DNA of 64,000 nucleotides from Streptomyces sp. NBC_00234. GTDB taxonomy: Bacteria > Actinomycetota > Actinomycetes > Streptomycetales > Streptomycetaceae. A model generated the notes under the pieces. That model ran no database searches and was not told the origin of the DNA. It saw nothing but the letters and a program-made list of their open reading frames with translations. The stretch is taken from NCBI RefSeq assembly GCF_036195325.1, contig NZ_CP108101.1, forward strand, positions 3,348,001 through 3,412,000, in the 5' to 3' direction. A program made the translations under genes and the position numbers. Each line of letters starts with the position of its first letter. Position 1 is the first letter of the stretch. Positions 45,301 through 52,723 of this stretch are shown in pieces.

Positions 45301-45770
45301 CCCGCCGGATCCTGGGCTGGGACCTGACGCGCAACGCCCAGGCGGTCTCGTACGCGTCCAGTGCTCCGAGGGGTCCGGTGGTGGCCCTGGCCGACGAGGC
45401 GACGTCCTCCGACGGCGACATGATCACCGCCGCGTTCCGGCTGCTGAAGCTCGGTCCCGTGGTGGGTCAGCGGACCTGGGGCGGGGTGGTGGGGATGACC
45501 GGGCGCCACCGGCTGGGTGACGGCACGGTGATCACGGTGCCGATGAACGCGGCGTGGTTCGACACGTACGGCTGGTCGGTGGAGAACCACGGCGTGGAGC
45601 CGGACCTGGAAGCCCTGCGGACCCCGCTCGACTGGGCGGAGGGGCGGCACGCGGTGCTGGACGACGCGGTGCGGGTGGCCTTGAGCCTGCTGGCGAAGCA
45701 TCCGGCGTCCACCCCGCCGTCGTACGCGACGGCCCCGAACCTGCGCCGGCCGCCGTTGCCGCCGCGCTAG
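42390..45770 (+). CDS. Tricorn protease homologue (S41 family)
   Basis: A large cytosolic peptidase of 1126 residues. It begins with VSDDVAYLRFPHLH, then two beta-propeller regions (to residue ~680), with WD-like strands such as VSHPRFSPDGSRIAYTTW and VRDLAFSPDGNWLTWSH. A C1 helical region holds the catalytic His (LGTSHAYVSP). A PDZ domain follows (IREGAVLTHVDGRPVD). The C2 domain has the nucleophile Ser in DEATSSDGDMITAAF and a late Glu in VENHGVEPD. An acidic Ala/Glu stretch near residue 435 is a likely flexible insertion. The family degrades peptides downstream of the proteasome. The GTG start has GGAGG directly next to it, so another start within a few codons is possible. Confidence 0.9.
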   Translation: MSDDVAYLRFPHLHQDLLCFAAEDDLWVAPLVPAGHRPGRAWRVTVDRTRVSHPRFSPDGSRIAYTTWRTLDPEIHLAPVGGGPARRLTYWGSTDARVCGWSPDPGDSSQILAVSSHNQPFSYFSWAYSVPTDGSPGGKLPWGPVADIAVADIDGERRSLLLTGTPPHEPAAWKRYRGGAMGRLWLHGERLLPDIGGHLDSPMIVGRRIAFLSDHQGVGNLYSCRLDGSDLRRHTDHDAFYARNASSDGHRVIYQCAGELWLVEDLEAPDAAPRKLEVRLGGPRTGRRSYQVPAASNVDSLSVDETGRASAVAVRGSLYWLTHRDGPARTITDTPGVRVRLPEMLGSGGKVAYVTDADGDDAIEIAYLPRASGDREPRRLASGMLGRVEEMTSDPEGERLAIASNDGRLLLLDTAEAEAAEAEAAESEGDDSGTGSTRADLVQAVDPAAAVPEGEVTELIRSTNGPVRDLAFSPDGNWLTWSHPGIGRSLRQIKLARITGPGSPAIVDVTNGRFEDENPVFTGDGRYLAFLSWRGFDPVYDVHTGDLSFPLGCRPYLVPLSSATPSPFALSPDGRPAAGGLDPVDIPEGGTGEGTTVTVEFEGLESRVTPFPVSASKYSALHPVSGGGLVWLRWPISGALGETFANPADMSGRPTLEHFNIAKARKTELVDHLDWFAVSGDASRLVVMDEGELRAVPATETGDNDSTVYLDLRRILHEVDPPAEWRQAYGEAGRIIRSYFWEPDMCGIDWDAVLDQYRPLIERVASPDEFADLMREVLGELGTSHAYVSPARRNEGPPHYQRAIGLLGANLVCRDGEWLIQRILPGDSSDSKARSPLAGTGIREGAVLTHVDGRPVDPVAGPYPLLTAAGGTTVELTFRPTGGGQPRRIAILPLVDERPLRYQDWVAKRREVVRELSGGKCGYLHIPDMGGSGWAQFNRDLRLEVSRPALIVDVRGNAGGHISELVVEKLTRRILGWDLTRNAQAVSYASSAPRGPVVALADEATSSDGDMITAAFRLLKLGPVVGQRTWGGVVGMTGRHRLGDGTVITVPMNAAWFDTYGWSVENHGVEPDLEALRTPLDWAEGRHAVLDDAVRVALSLLAKHPASTPPSYATAPNLRRPPLPPR

Positions 45771-45804
45771 GGGGGCCCGCGGGGGGGGCGGGGTCCCGGG
45801 GGGG
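45770..45804 (+). other. G-quadruplex-forming G-tract cluster at the tricorn stop codon
   Basis: Four G tracts (6, 8, 4 and 7 bases) separated by loops of 5, 1 and 4 bases begin at the last base of the TAG stop. The pattern fits canonical G-quadruplex rules on the coding strand. Homopolymers this long are also prone to sequencing error. Confidence 0.6.
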
Positions 45805-45838
45805 CTCGTTTCCGCCGTGTCCCGGGCATGCGGAAAGA

Positions 45839-45860
45839 CGCACCCGGAGTACCGGGTGCG
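45839..45860. terminator. Short hairpin in the convergent gap after tricorn
   Basis: CGCACCCGG-AGTA-CCGGGTGCG, a 9-bp stem with 4-base loop, between tricorn and the small hydrophilic protein gene. It is followed by TCTTTCC on the minus strand. Confidence 0.6.
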
Positions 45861-45918
45861 CCTCTGCATGCGCGGGCGCGCGGACGCGCAAGCGCGCAGG
45901 TGAGTCAGGCCGCAGACG

Positions 45919-46113
45919 TCAACGGTCGAAGCGCTCGCGCGCCTCGTCCGTCAGGTCCTGGGCGCGGTCACCGAGCCCGGGCTGGTCCGGACGTCGCTCC
46001 GACTGGTCGGACGAGCGCTCGCGCGCCTCGCCCTGCCGGTTGCCCGCCTTCTTCTGCTTGCCCTGGTCGGCAAGCTCCTGCGCCTTGTCCTTGAACTGGT
46101 CGGCGATGCCCAT
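45919..46113 (-). CDS. Small, highly charged hydrophilic protein
   Basis: 64 residues beginning MGIADQFKDKAQELADQGKQ, almost entirely polar, with many Lys, Arg, Glu, Asp, Gln and no hydrophobic core. GGAG lies 8 bases before the ATG at 46113; a GTG three codons upstream is less well placed. Proteins of this type in Streptomyces resemble CsbD-like or mycobacterial Rv0909-type small proteins, but I cannot assign a family. It is possibly disordered and stress-related. Confidence 0.65.
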   Translation of the reverse strand: MGIADQFKDKAQELADQGKQKKAGNRQGEARERSSDQSERRPDQPGLGDRAQDLTDEARERFDR

Positions 46114-46200
46114 GCTGTTCACTCCTATGTGGATGCTTGGGGTATGGCCCCGTTGGGGCCTCGACCAGATTTACACGCCAGGACATTCCGCGCATTTCGA

Positions 46201-47085
46201 TCAGTCACGCTGCGTGCGCGCCTCCTGGTCCGCCGCGCCCCCGGCGCCCACCAGACCGGTCCCGACGCTCCCCAGCCGGTCCCCGAACCGCGCCATCTCG
46301 CGCTGCCCGACGATCCCGATGAGCGTCGGCAGGTAGCCGCGAACCGACTGCATCCCCCGCAGCCACCACTGCGCGTACACGTGCGAGGAACGCCGCTCGA
46401 TCCCGGCCACGATCCGGTCCACGGCCGGGCCGAGCGGGTACGTGCGGTTCGACGGCCACGGCAGCCGCTGGCGCAGCTCCCGCATCACGTCGTCCTCGTC
46501 GGCGCCCCGCACCATGTCCGTGTCCGTCCAGGACAGATAGCCGACCCCGACCCGCACGCCCCGGTAGCCGACCTCGGCCCGCAGACTGTGCGCGAACGCC
46601 TCGACGCCCGACTTCGACGCGCAGTACGCGGTCATCATCGGCGCCGGAGTGATCGCGGCCAGGGAGGCGATCTGGAGGAAGTACCCGCGGCTCTCCATCA
46701 GCACCGGCAGGAACGCCCGCCCGGTCACCGCCCCGCCGATCAGGTTGACCTCGATGACCCGCCGCCACGCCTCCGGGTCGGAGTCGACGAACGGCCCGCC
46801 CGCGGCGACACCCGCGTTCGCGACGACCACGTCGACCTTGCCGAACCGCTGCTTGACCTCCTCGGCGACCCGGGCCATCGCCACATGGTCGGTGACGTCC
46901 GCGTGCCAGTGGTCGCTCTCCCCGTGCAGCCGCTCGGAGACCTGCTTCAGCTCGTCCGGCTCCAGGCCGACCAGCGCCAGCGTCGCGCCGCGCGCCGACA
47001 GCTTGCGGGCCAGCAGCTCGCCCACGCCGCGCGCCGCGCCGGTGACGACGACGACCTGCCCCTCAAGACTCCGCTTGTTGCTCAT
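46201..47085 (-). CDS. SDR family oxidoreductase (third gene of BVMO operon)
   Basis: Classical SDR of 294 residues. Cofactor motif GAARGVG near residue 16, NAG in VVANAGVAAG, Ser in LQIASLAAITP and YCASK for Tyr/Lys. The C-terminal extension (PTLIGIVGQREMARFG) is typical of SDRs next to monooxygenases in actinobacteria. The ATG at 47085 overlaps the hydrolase stop (ATGA). It is predicted to oxidise or reduce an alcohol or ketone in the same pathway. Confidence 0.88.
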   Translation of the reverse strand: MSNKRSLEGQVVVVTGAARGVGELLARKLSARGATLALVGLEPDELKQVSERLHGESDHWHADVTDHVAMARVAEEVKQRFGKVDVVVANAGVAAGGPFVDSDPEAWRRVIEVNLIGGAVTGRAFLPVLMESRGYFLQIASLAAITPAPMMTAYCASKSGVEAFAHSLRAEVGYRGVRVGVGYLSWTDTDMVRGADEDDVMRELRQRLPWPSNRTYPLGPAVDRIVAGIERRSSHVYAQWWLRGMQSVRGYLPTLIGIVGQREMARFGDRLGSVGTGLVGAGGAADQEARTQRD

Positions 47086-48011
47086 GCGACCTCCTCCTTG
47101 CCCGTGGCGGCCACCGTCACATACCCGGTCACCAGTTCCCGGATCTTCGCCGTGACCACGTCCGGCGCTTCCACCGGTGTCATGTGGCCCATGCCCGTCA
47201 GCTCGGTCAGTCCCAGACTCTGTGGCAGCGCCGCGACGATCGAGCGCGCGTGCACGGGCGGCGTCAGCCGGTCCTCCGTGCCCGCGATCACCGCGGTCGG
47301 CACCCGCAGCTCCCGTACCCCCGACTCCAGATCGAGGTCGGCGAGCACCTGCCCCCACGCCACCCGCGCCCGCCGCGGACACGCGTGCACGATCCGGGCG
47401 CAGACGTCGACCCGCTCGGGCGCCGAACCGGCGCCCATCGTCCCGTACTTGAGGATCCGCCTCGACAGCGGCGTGACCGGTCCGAGCGGCGCACGCGCGC
47501 CGAGTACGGCGCGGGTGAGACGGGTCCGGACCGCGCCGGGCTTCAGCGGGACGACCAGGGACTCGGCGAGCAGCCGCGAACTGCCGGTGCTGCACAGCAG
47601 TACCGCCGCCGCGTGCTCCCGCAGCCCCGCCCGCCGCGAGGCCGCCATCAGCGTCATCCCGCCCATGGAGTGCCCGGCGAGCACCGCCTTCTCGCCCGGT
47701 GCGAGGGTGGCCGCGAGAACGGCTTCGAGGTCGTCGGCGAGGGCGTCCGTGCTGTAGCCCGCGACAGCGCCCTCGGGCGACCGGCCGTGTCCGCGCTGGT
47801 CGTAGGCGATGACCCGGTGGTCGACCGCGAGGTCCCGGATCTGGGCGGCCCAGAAGTGGGTGCTGCAGGTCCAGCCGTGCGCGAGCACGACCGCGGGGGC
47901 CCCTTCGGGCCCGTGCAGTTCGGCGTGGACGCGCGAGCCGTCGGCCGAGACGACGGTCAGTTCGCGTACGGGTACGGGCGGGGCGTCCTCGCGCCGCAGG
48001 AGCCGGCTCAT
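47082..48011 (-). CDS. Alpha/beta hydrolase (esterase), second gene of BVMO operon
   Basis: 309 residues. Oxyanion segment LAHGWTCSTHFW, nucleophile elbow GHSMGGM (Ser), Asp in AGTEDRLTPP and His in GMGHMTPVE. No signal peptide. The ATG at 48011 overlaps the monooxygenase stop (ATGA). Likely to open the ester or lactone made by the monooxygenase upstream. This order resembles the start of the mycobacterial mymA operon (monooxygenase, LipR, SDR). Confidence 0.88.
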   Translation of the reverse strand: MSRLLRREDAPPVPVRELTVVSADGSRVHAELHGPEGAPAVVLAHGWTCSTHFWAAQIRDLAVDHRVIAYDQRGHGRSPEGAVAGYSTDALADDLEAVLAATLAPGEKAVLAGHSMGGMTLMAASRRAGLREHAAAVLLCSTGSSRLLAESLVVPLKPGAVRTRLTRAVLGARAPLGPVTPLSRRILKYGTMGAGSAPERVDVCARIVHACPRRARVAWGQVLADLDLESGVRELRVPTAVIAGTEDRLTPPVHARSIVAALPQSLGLTELTGMGHMTPVEAPDVVTAKIRELVTGYVTVAATGKEEVA

Positions 48012-49534
48012 GCGACAGCCTCCTCGGCCGGTGCCTGGCCACTCCCGGCGGCTCCGGACGTCCGCGCCCGGATCACCTCGTACTCCCCCAGGTCGACCGA
48101 CCTGGTCGCCTTACGGAACTCCGAGGTGGTCCCGGGCCAGACCGTGGTGTTGCGCCCCTCGGCGTCCAGGTACCAGCTGGTGCAGCCTCCGGTGTTCCAC
48201 ACGGTGCGCTTCATCCGCTCCTGCACCCGGTGGTTCCACGCCGTCACCGCCGACTGCCGCGCGCCGAGTGCGACACGTCCGCCCAGGACGTCCAGCTGGC
48301 GCAGATAGTCGGCCATGTAGTTCAGCTGGGACTCGATCATCAGGATCATGGAGGAATTGCCGAGCCCGGTGTTGGGCCCGATGATCGTCATCCAGTTGGG
48401 GAAGCCCACCGCGGTGGCGCCGCGCAGCCCCTCCATACCGCCCTTCCAGTGCTCGGCGAGCGTGATGCCCTCCGCACCGACGACCCGCTCGGCGATCGGC
48501 ATGTCCGTCACGTGGAAGCCGGTGCCGAAGATGATCGCGTCGACCTCGGTCTCCGTACCGTCGGACGCGACGACCGTTGAGCCCCGCACCTCGGTCAGAC
48601 CGGAGGCGACCACGTCCACGTTGGGCTGGGCGAGCGCCGGGTAGTAGGCGCTGGACAGCAGGATGCGCTTGCAGCCGATGCGGTACGAGGGCGTCAGCTT
48701 GGCCCGCAGCGCCGGGTCCTTGATCGACCGGGCGATGTTGGCCTTGGCGATCCGCTCCACCAGGCCGAGCTGGTTCGGGTGCTTGGTGAAGGCGCTGACC
48801 TGCAACTCCCTGATGCCCCACAGCAGTCCGCGCCTCGCGGTGCCGGTGAACGGCAGGCTGCGGTGGAGCCACTTCTCGGCTCCGCTGATGGCCCGGTCCA
48901 TACGGGGCATGACCCAGGGCGGGGTGCGCTGGAAGAGCGTCACCTTGGCGGCCTTGGGCTGGATGGCCGGGACGATCTGGATGGCGGAGGCGCCGGTGCC
49001 GATCATGGCGACGCGCTTGCCGGTCAGGTCGTAGTCGTGGTCCCAGCGGGCCGAGTGGAAGACCTTGCCCGGGAATTCGGCGAGCCCGGGGATGTCGGGC
49101 ATCTTCGGGTCGGAGAGCGGGCCGGTCGCGGAGACGACGGCATCGGCGGTGATCGTGACGCCGTTGGCGCACTCGATGCGCCAGTGCAGTTCGTCGACGT
49201 CCCACCGCATGACGGTCACTTCGTGGCCGAGCCGGAGGTGCGGGCGCAGCCCGAAGGTGTCGGCGACGTGCTCCAGATAGGCGCGGATGTGCTCCTGCCC
49301 CGAAAAGGTGCGCGGCCACTCGGGGTTGGGGGCGAACGAGAACGAGTAGAGGTGCGACGGGACGTCACAGGCACAGCCCGGATAGCTGTTGTCGCGCCAG
49401 GTCCCGCCGACCGAATCGGCCCGTTCCAGGACGACGAAATCGGTGGTGCCTTCGCGGCGCAGCCGGACAGCGGCACCGAGGCCCCCGAAACCGGATCCGA
49501 TCACCGCCACTCGTACATGCTCGTGCTGGGCCAT
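48008..49534 (-). CDS. Flavin-containing Baeyer-Villiger-type monooxygenase
   Basis: 508 residues. The FAD-binding motif GSGFGGLGAA is at the N-terminus and the NADPH motif GTGASAIQ near residue 180. Between them is the Baeyer-Villiger fingerprint FPGKVFHSARWDHD (F-x-G-x-x-x-H-x-x-x-W). Further family marks are GGTWRDNSYPG and the late GFPNWMTIIGPNTG. It converts ketones to esters or lactones. First gene of a coupled three-gene operon, divergent from a MerR regulator. Confidence 0.92.
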   Translation of the reverse strand: MAQHEHVRVAVIGSGFGGLGAAVRLRREGTTDFVVLERADSVGGTWRDNSYPGCACDVPSHLYSFSFAPNPEWPRTFSGQEHIRAYLEHVADTFGLRPHLRLGHEVTVMRWDVDELHWRIECANGVTITADAVVSATGPLSDPKMPDIPGLAEFPGKVFHSARWDHDYDLTGKRVAMIGTGASAIQIVPAIQPKAAKVTLFQRTPPWVMPRMDRAISGAEKWLHRSLPFTGTARRGLLWGIRELQVSAFTKHPNQLGLVERIAKANIARSIKDPALRAKLTPSYRIGCKRILLSSAYYPALAQPNVDVVASGLTEVRGSTVVASDGTETEVDAIIFGTGFHVTDMPIAERVVGAEGITLAEHWKGGMEGLRGATAVGFPNWMTIIGPNTGLGNSSMILMIESQLNYMADYLRQLDVLGGRVALGARQSAVTAWNHRVQERMKRTVWNTGGCTSWYLDAEGRNTTVWPGTTSEFRKATRSVDLGEYEVIRARTSGAAGSGQAPAEEAVA

Positions 49535-49568
49535 GCTGCCGCCTCCCGCGGTACGTCACACGACTCTG

Positions 49569-49591
49569 CCAGCAATCACTGGCATTGTTGG
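49569..49591. promoter_or_regulatory. Inverted repeat between BVMO and merR genes
   Basis: CCAGCAAT-N7-ATTGTTGG (one mismatch in 8+8) sits 35 bases upstream of the BVMO start. The spacer continues a smaller GCCAG/CTGGC dyad. A likely operator for the divergent MerR or Crp-type protein. Confidence 0.45.
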
Positions 49592-49670
49592 GAGAGTAGA
49601 GCAGCCCCCGTACTGATGGGTAGGGGTCGGACCAAGGAAAGTTACCGGCGGTACAACATAGGGTGCCCCT

Positions 49671-50363
49671 GTGGCAGAAGGACGCGAGCACCGTGAGTAC
49701 CGCATGGAGGAACTGGCCAAGGAAGCCGGTATCTCCGTACGGACCCTGCGCTTCTACCGGGAGCGCGGCCTCATCCCGCCACCGCGCCGCCAAGGCCGTA
49801 TCGCCTGGTACGACGACCACCACCTCGCCCGGCTGCGCACCGTGACGGGCCTGCTGGAACGCGGCCACACCCTCAACGGCATCGCCGACCTCGCCGCCAC
49901 CTTCGACAGTGGCCGCGACGTCGCCGAGGTCCTCGGCCTGGGCGAACCCTCCGAAGAGACCCCGGTCCGGCTCACCCCCGAGCAACTCGCCGACTACTTC
50001 GAGGGCGAGGCCACCCCGGAGAATCTCGCCGCCGCCCTCGACCTCGGCTACCTCGGCACCGACGGCGACGAGATCGTGCACATCAGCCGCCGTCTCCTGG
50101 ACGTGTCGGCCGAGCTCGTACGGGAAGGGGTGCCGCTCGCCACGGTGCTCGACTCCGGCCGCCGCGTCCGCGAACACGCCGACGCCCTCGCCGAGCTCTT
50201 CGTCGAGGTCCTGCGCGCCCACATCGCCGAGAAGGAACCGGCCCAGCTCCGCCCGCTGGCACGAGCCGTGGTGGACGCGGAGCTCTCCATGGCGCTGGAC
50301 CGCAGACTGCGCCACGAGGACGACACCCCGTCCGCCCCCTCCGGCACCCCGGCGGACACATGA
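49671..50363 (+). CDS. MerR-family regulator
   Basis: 230 residues. N-terminal MerR HTH: YRMEELAKEAGISVRTLRFY and RERGLIPPPRRQGRIAWYDD, then the coiled helix LRTVTGLLERGHTLNGIADL. The C-terminal ~120 residues form a helical domain of unknown ligand, with no cysteine metal site. The GTG at 49671 is used; an ATG at 49704 is possible. Its stop overlaps the Crp-type gene (ATGA). Probably controls the divergent BVMO operon. Confidence 0.88.
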   Translation: MAEGREHREYRMEELAKEAGISVRTLRFYRERGLIPPPRRQGRIAWYDDHHLARLRTVTGLLERGHTLNGIADLAATFDSGRDVAEVLGLGEPSEETPVRLTPEQLADYFEGEATPENLAAALDLGYLGTDGDEIVHISRRLLDVSAELVREGVPLATVLDSGRRVREHADALAELFVEVLRAHIAEKEPAQLRPLARAVVDAELSMALDRRLRHEDDTPSAPSGTPADT

Positions 50364-51055
50364 CCGTCCCGGCGCCGCGCCCCTCCGGCGGCGCCCCCTT
50401 CTGGTCCCTGCTCGACGGGCCCGCGCAGGCCGAGCTGTCACGCCTCGGCCACCTCCGCAGCTTCGCCCCGCGGACCCATCTGCTCCGGCAGAACGAGATC
50501 AGCGACCACCTGCTCGTCGTCCGGCGCGGCTGCGTCAAGGTCTCCGCCCACTCCGCCGACGGCTATCTGGCCGTCCTCGCCCTGCGCAACCCCGGCGACC
50601 TGCTCGGTGAACAGGCCGGACTCGACGGCGGCCCGAGGTCCGCGACCCTGACCGCGCTGACCCCGGTCGACGCACTCGTCCTGCCCGCCCCGGCCTTCGA
50701 CGCCGCCGCCCGGGCCCTGCCCGTCATCACCTCGGCCCGCCAACAGGTGCTGTCCGCACGGCTGCGCGAGGCCGACCGGCACCGGGCGGCGGCGGGCTCC
50801 GACGCCGTCCAGGCCCGCCTCGCCGCACTCCTGCTGGAACTCGGCGACGGATACGGGCGCCGCACGGCCTCGGGCTCCGTACAGATAGCCCTTCCGCTCT
50901 CCCAGGACGACCTGGCCGGCCTCGTCCTGTCCTCGCGCCGCACGGTCAGCCGCGTGTTCGAGCAGTGGCGCGGCAGCGGCTGGGTGACCACGGGGCGCAA
51001 CCGGCTGGTCATCGACGACCCCGACGCCCTGAAGCAGCAGGCCGGGGGCCTGTAG
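50360..51055 (+). CDS. Crp/Fnr-family regulator
   Basis: 231 residues. A cyclic-nucleotide-binding-like beta-barrel spans residues ~15-120 (LLVVRRGCVKVSAHSADGYL, NPGDLLGEQAGLDG). A dimer helix and a winged HTH follow (LPLSQDDLAGLVLSSRRTVSR, WRGSGWVTTGRNRLV). The PGDLLGE loop is cNMP-like, but the usual RS pair is PRSATL, so ligand binding is uncertain. It is translationally coupled to merR. Confidence 0.88.
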   Translation: MTVPAPRPSGGAPFWSLLDGPAQAELSRLGHLRSFAPRTHLLRQNEISDHLLVVRRGCVKVSAHSADGYLAVLALRNPGDLLGEQAGLDGGPRSATLTALTPVDALVLPAPAFDAAARALPVITSARQQVLSARLREADRHRAAAGSDAVQARLAALLLELGDGYGRRTASGSVQIALPLSQDDLAGLVLSSRRTVSRVFEQWRGSGWVTTGRNRLVIDDPDALKQQAGGL

Positions 51056-51079
51056 CGGCAGGCCCCGCCACCCCGCGCG

Positions 51080-52723
51080 TCACACCTCGTCCCAGGCCAG
51101 CGTCCGCAGCCCGTACTGCTCCGCCACCGGATTCCAGCCCGCGACGAAGTCCTTCTTCGCCGTGGTCGCGAGCGTGTTCTGCTCCGTCGCCTCGTCCCAG
51201 TCGGACGAGGACGTCACCTGCTCCGGGGTGCAGCCGTCGGCCATGTCCTCGGCCAGCCTCGCGTAGGCGCGGTCGGCGGCGGCCGACGCCTCCCACCCGG
51301 CCCGCAGGTCGGAGGTGACCTCGGAGGGCAGCTCGTCGACGGACAGGGATTCCAACTCCCCCACCAGCCGGTCCCGTTCGTCACCGGCCTCGTCGAACAC
51401 GTCCTTGGCGGAGGCGAGTTCCCCGGAACCCGGGCACTTCGTGAGCACGAGCACCGCCGCCGCGACGCTGCCGCGGTTGCCGTCGTTCTCGCGCACCAGC
51501 GAATCCAGCGCGTTCGCCTGCGTCTCACGCTCCCCTTCCGCGCTGCCGCTCCCGTCCGCCGTCGAGGAGCCGTCGGACACGTCGGACGTGTCCTGCCCGC
51601 TCGTGCGCTCGGCGCTCGTGCCCGGGGTGCCGCTGTCGCCGAACGGGCCGAGGTCCAGGGACCAGGCCCCGAACAGGGCGACGGCGACGAGCGCCGCGAC
51701 CCAGCGGCCCGCCCGGCCCTTCGAGGGCTGCGAAGGACCCGGGCGGGGACGGATATGGGCCGAGGACGTCCGGGCGCGGGCCGGACCCGGTGGACCGGTC
51801 GGCTCCGGCGGGCTGTTCACCACGGTGGGGGTCGGCGTCACCGTCACCCGGTTCGGCACGACGGGAGCCGACTCGACCGCGGCGGCCAGCGGGCCGAGCC
51901 AGGCGGCCATCGTGGGCCGTGCGGCGGGATCGGGCGACAGCGCGCGCTCCGCCAGCGCCGCCACGGCCGGGTCCGCCGCCCGCAGCGGGCCGAGATCCGC
52001 ACCGTCCTGCTCCCCGAGGAACAGCCGCGCGGCGAGCAGGGCGAACTTGTGGACGACGCCCTCGGCCGTGTCGGTCCGCTCGCCCTCCGGCAGGCTCCAC
52101 CCACCGGTCTGCGTCGCGGGCAGCGCCTCCCGGCCGCCGACCACCATCGAGTCGCAGTCGATGACGAAGCAGGTCGTCCGGGGCCAGAGCGAGAACAGGA
52201 CGTTCTTCGGGGAGAGATCCCGCAGCACGACCTCCATGCCGTCCAGCCGGTCCAGGGTCCTGGCGAAGTCCAGCAGCAGTTCGAAGCGCTGGCGCGGGGT
52301 GATCGAGAGCCCGATCCGGCCCAGGTACCCGTCACCGTTCAGCAGGAACTCGAAGCCCGCCGCCTTGGGGGGCGCACCCGGAGCCGGCTCGATGAAGAAC
52401 GCGTCCGGGATCTGCCGCATCAGATAGCCGCAGACCCCCGTCCCGTCGGTCACGAGCATCAGCGGCCAGGAGGTGTGCTCGCTGAGCCACTCGCCCGTGT
52501 CGGCCGGCTGCTCGGTCAGATAGCGGACCATGTCGCCGAGCACCTCGGGCCGCAGCCGGAGCCGGGTGGCGGCCTTGTACTCCTTGTACGCCATGGGCCA
52601 CTTGTTGTTGATCCTGAAGTTGGCGACGGCCCACACCTTGCCCTCGCCGCCCGACCCGAGCTCGCGCTCCTTGTTCAGCCGGTCCACGGAGATGTCCGCC
52701 GCGGGCCCCGGGGAATCGCTCAT
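51080..52723 (-). CDS. Membrane-anchored Ser/Thr protein kinase-like protein (gene 6 of signalling operon)
   Basis: 547 residues. The kinase-like domain spans ~15-285: G-loop LGSGGEGKVW, Lys47 in AYKEYK, LRDLSPKN in place of HRDxKPxN (Asp169, Asn174 kept) and IDCD in place of DFG (Asp189 kept). The metal-binding and catalytic residues therefore survive despite the divergent motifs. A Pro-rich linker, one transmembrane helix (~340-356) and an acidic Ser/Gly-rich stretch precede a helical extracytoplasmic domain of ~150 residues with two cysteines. The ATG overlaps the PP2C stop (ATGA). Kinases of this type accompany TerY and PP2C proteins in bacterial TerY-P triads. Confidence 0.8.
   Translation of the reverse strand: MSDSPGPAADISVDRLNKERELGSGGEGKVWAVANFRINNKWPMAYKEYKAATRLRLRPEVLGDMVRYLTEQPADTGEWLSEHTSWPLMLVTDGTGVCGYLMRQIPDAFFIEPAPGAPPKAAGFEFLLNGDGYLGRIGLSITPRQRFELLLDFARTLDRLDGMEVVLRDLSPKNVLFSLWPRTTCFVIDCDSMVVGGREALPATQTGGWSLPEGERTDTAEGVVHKFALLAARLFLGEQDGADLGPLRAADPAVAALAERALSPDPAARPTMAAWLGPLAAAVESAPVVPNRVTVTPTPTVVNSPPEPTGPPGPARARTSSAHIRPRPGPSQPSKGRAGRWVAALVAVALFGAWSLDLGPFGDSGTPGTSAERTSGQDTSDVSDGSSTADGSGSAEGERETQANALDSLVRENDGNRGSVAAAVLVLTKCPGSGELASAKDVFDEAGDERDRLVGELESLSVDELPSEVTSDLRAGWEASAAADRAYARLAEDMADGCTPEQVTSSSDWDEATEQNTLATTAKKDFVAGWNPVAEQYGLRTLAWDEV

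Noticed and set aside
42465..45869. An 1134-codon open frame antisense to the tricorn gene
   Set aside because: Same GC-driven shadow effect; the tricorn catalytic residues and propeller repeats are on the plus strand.
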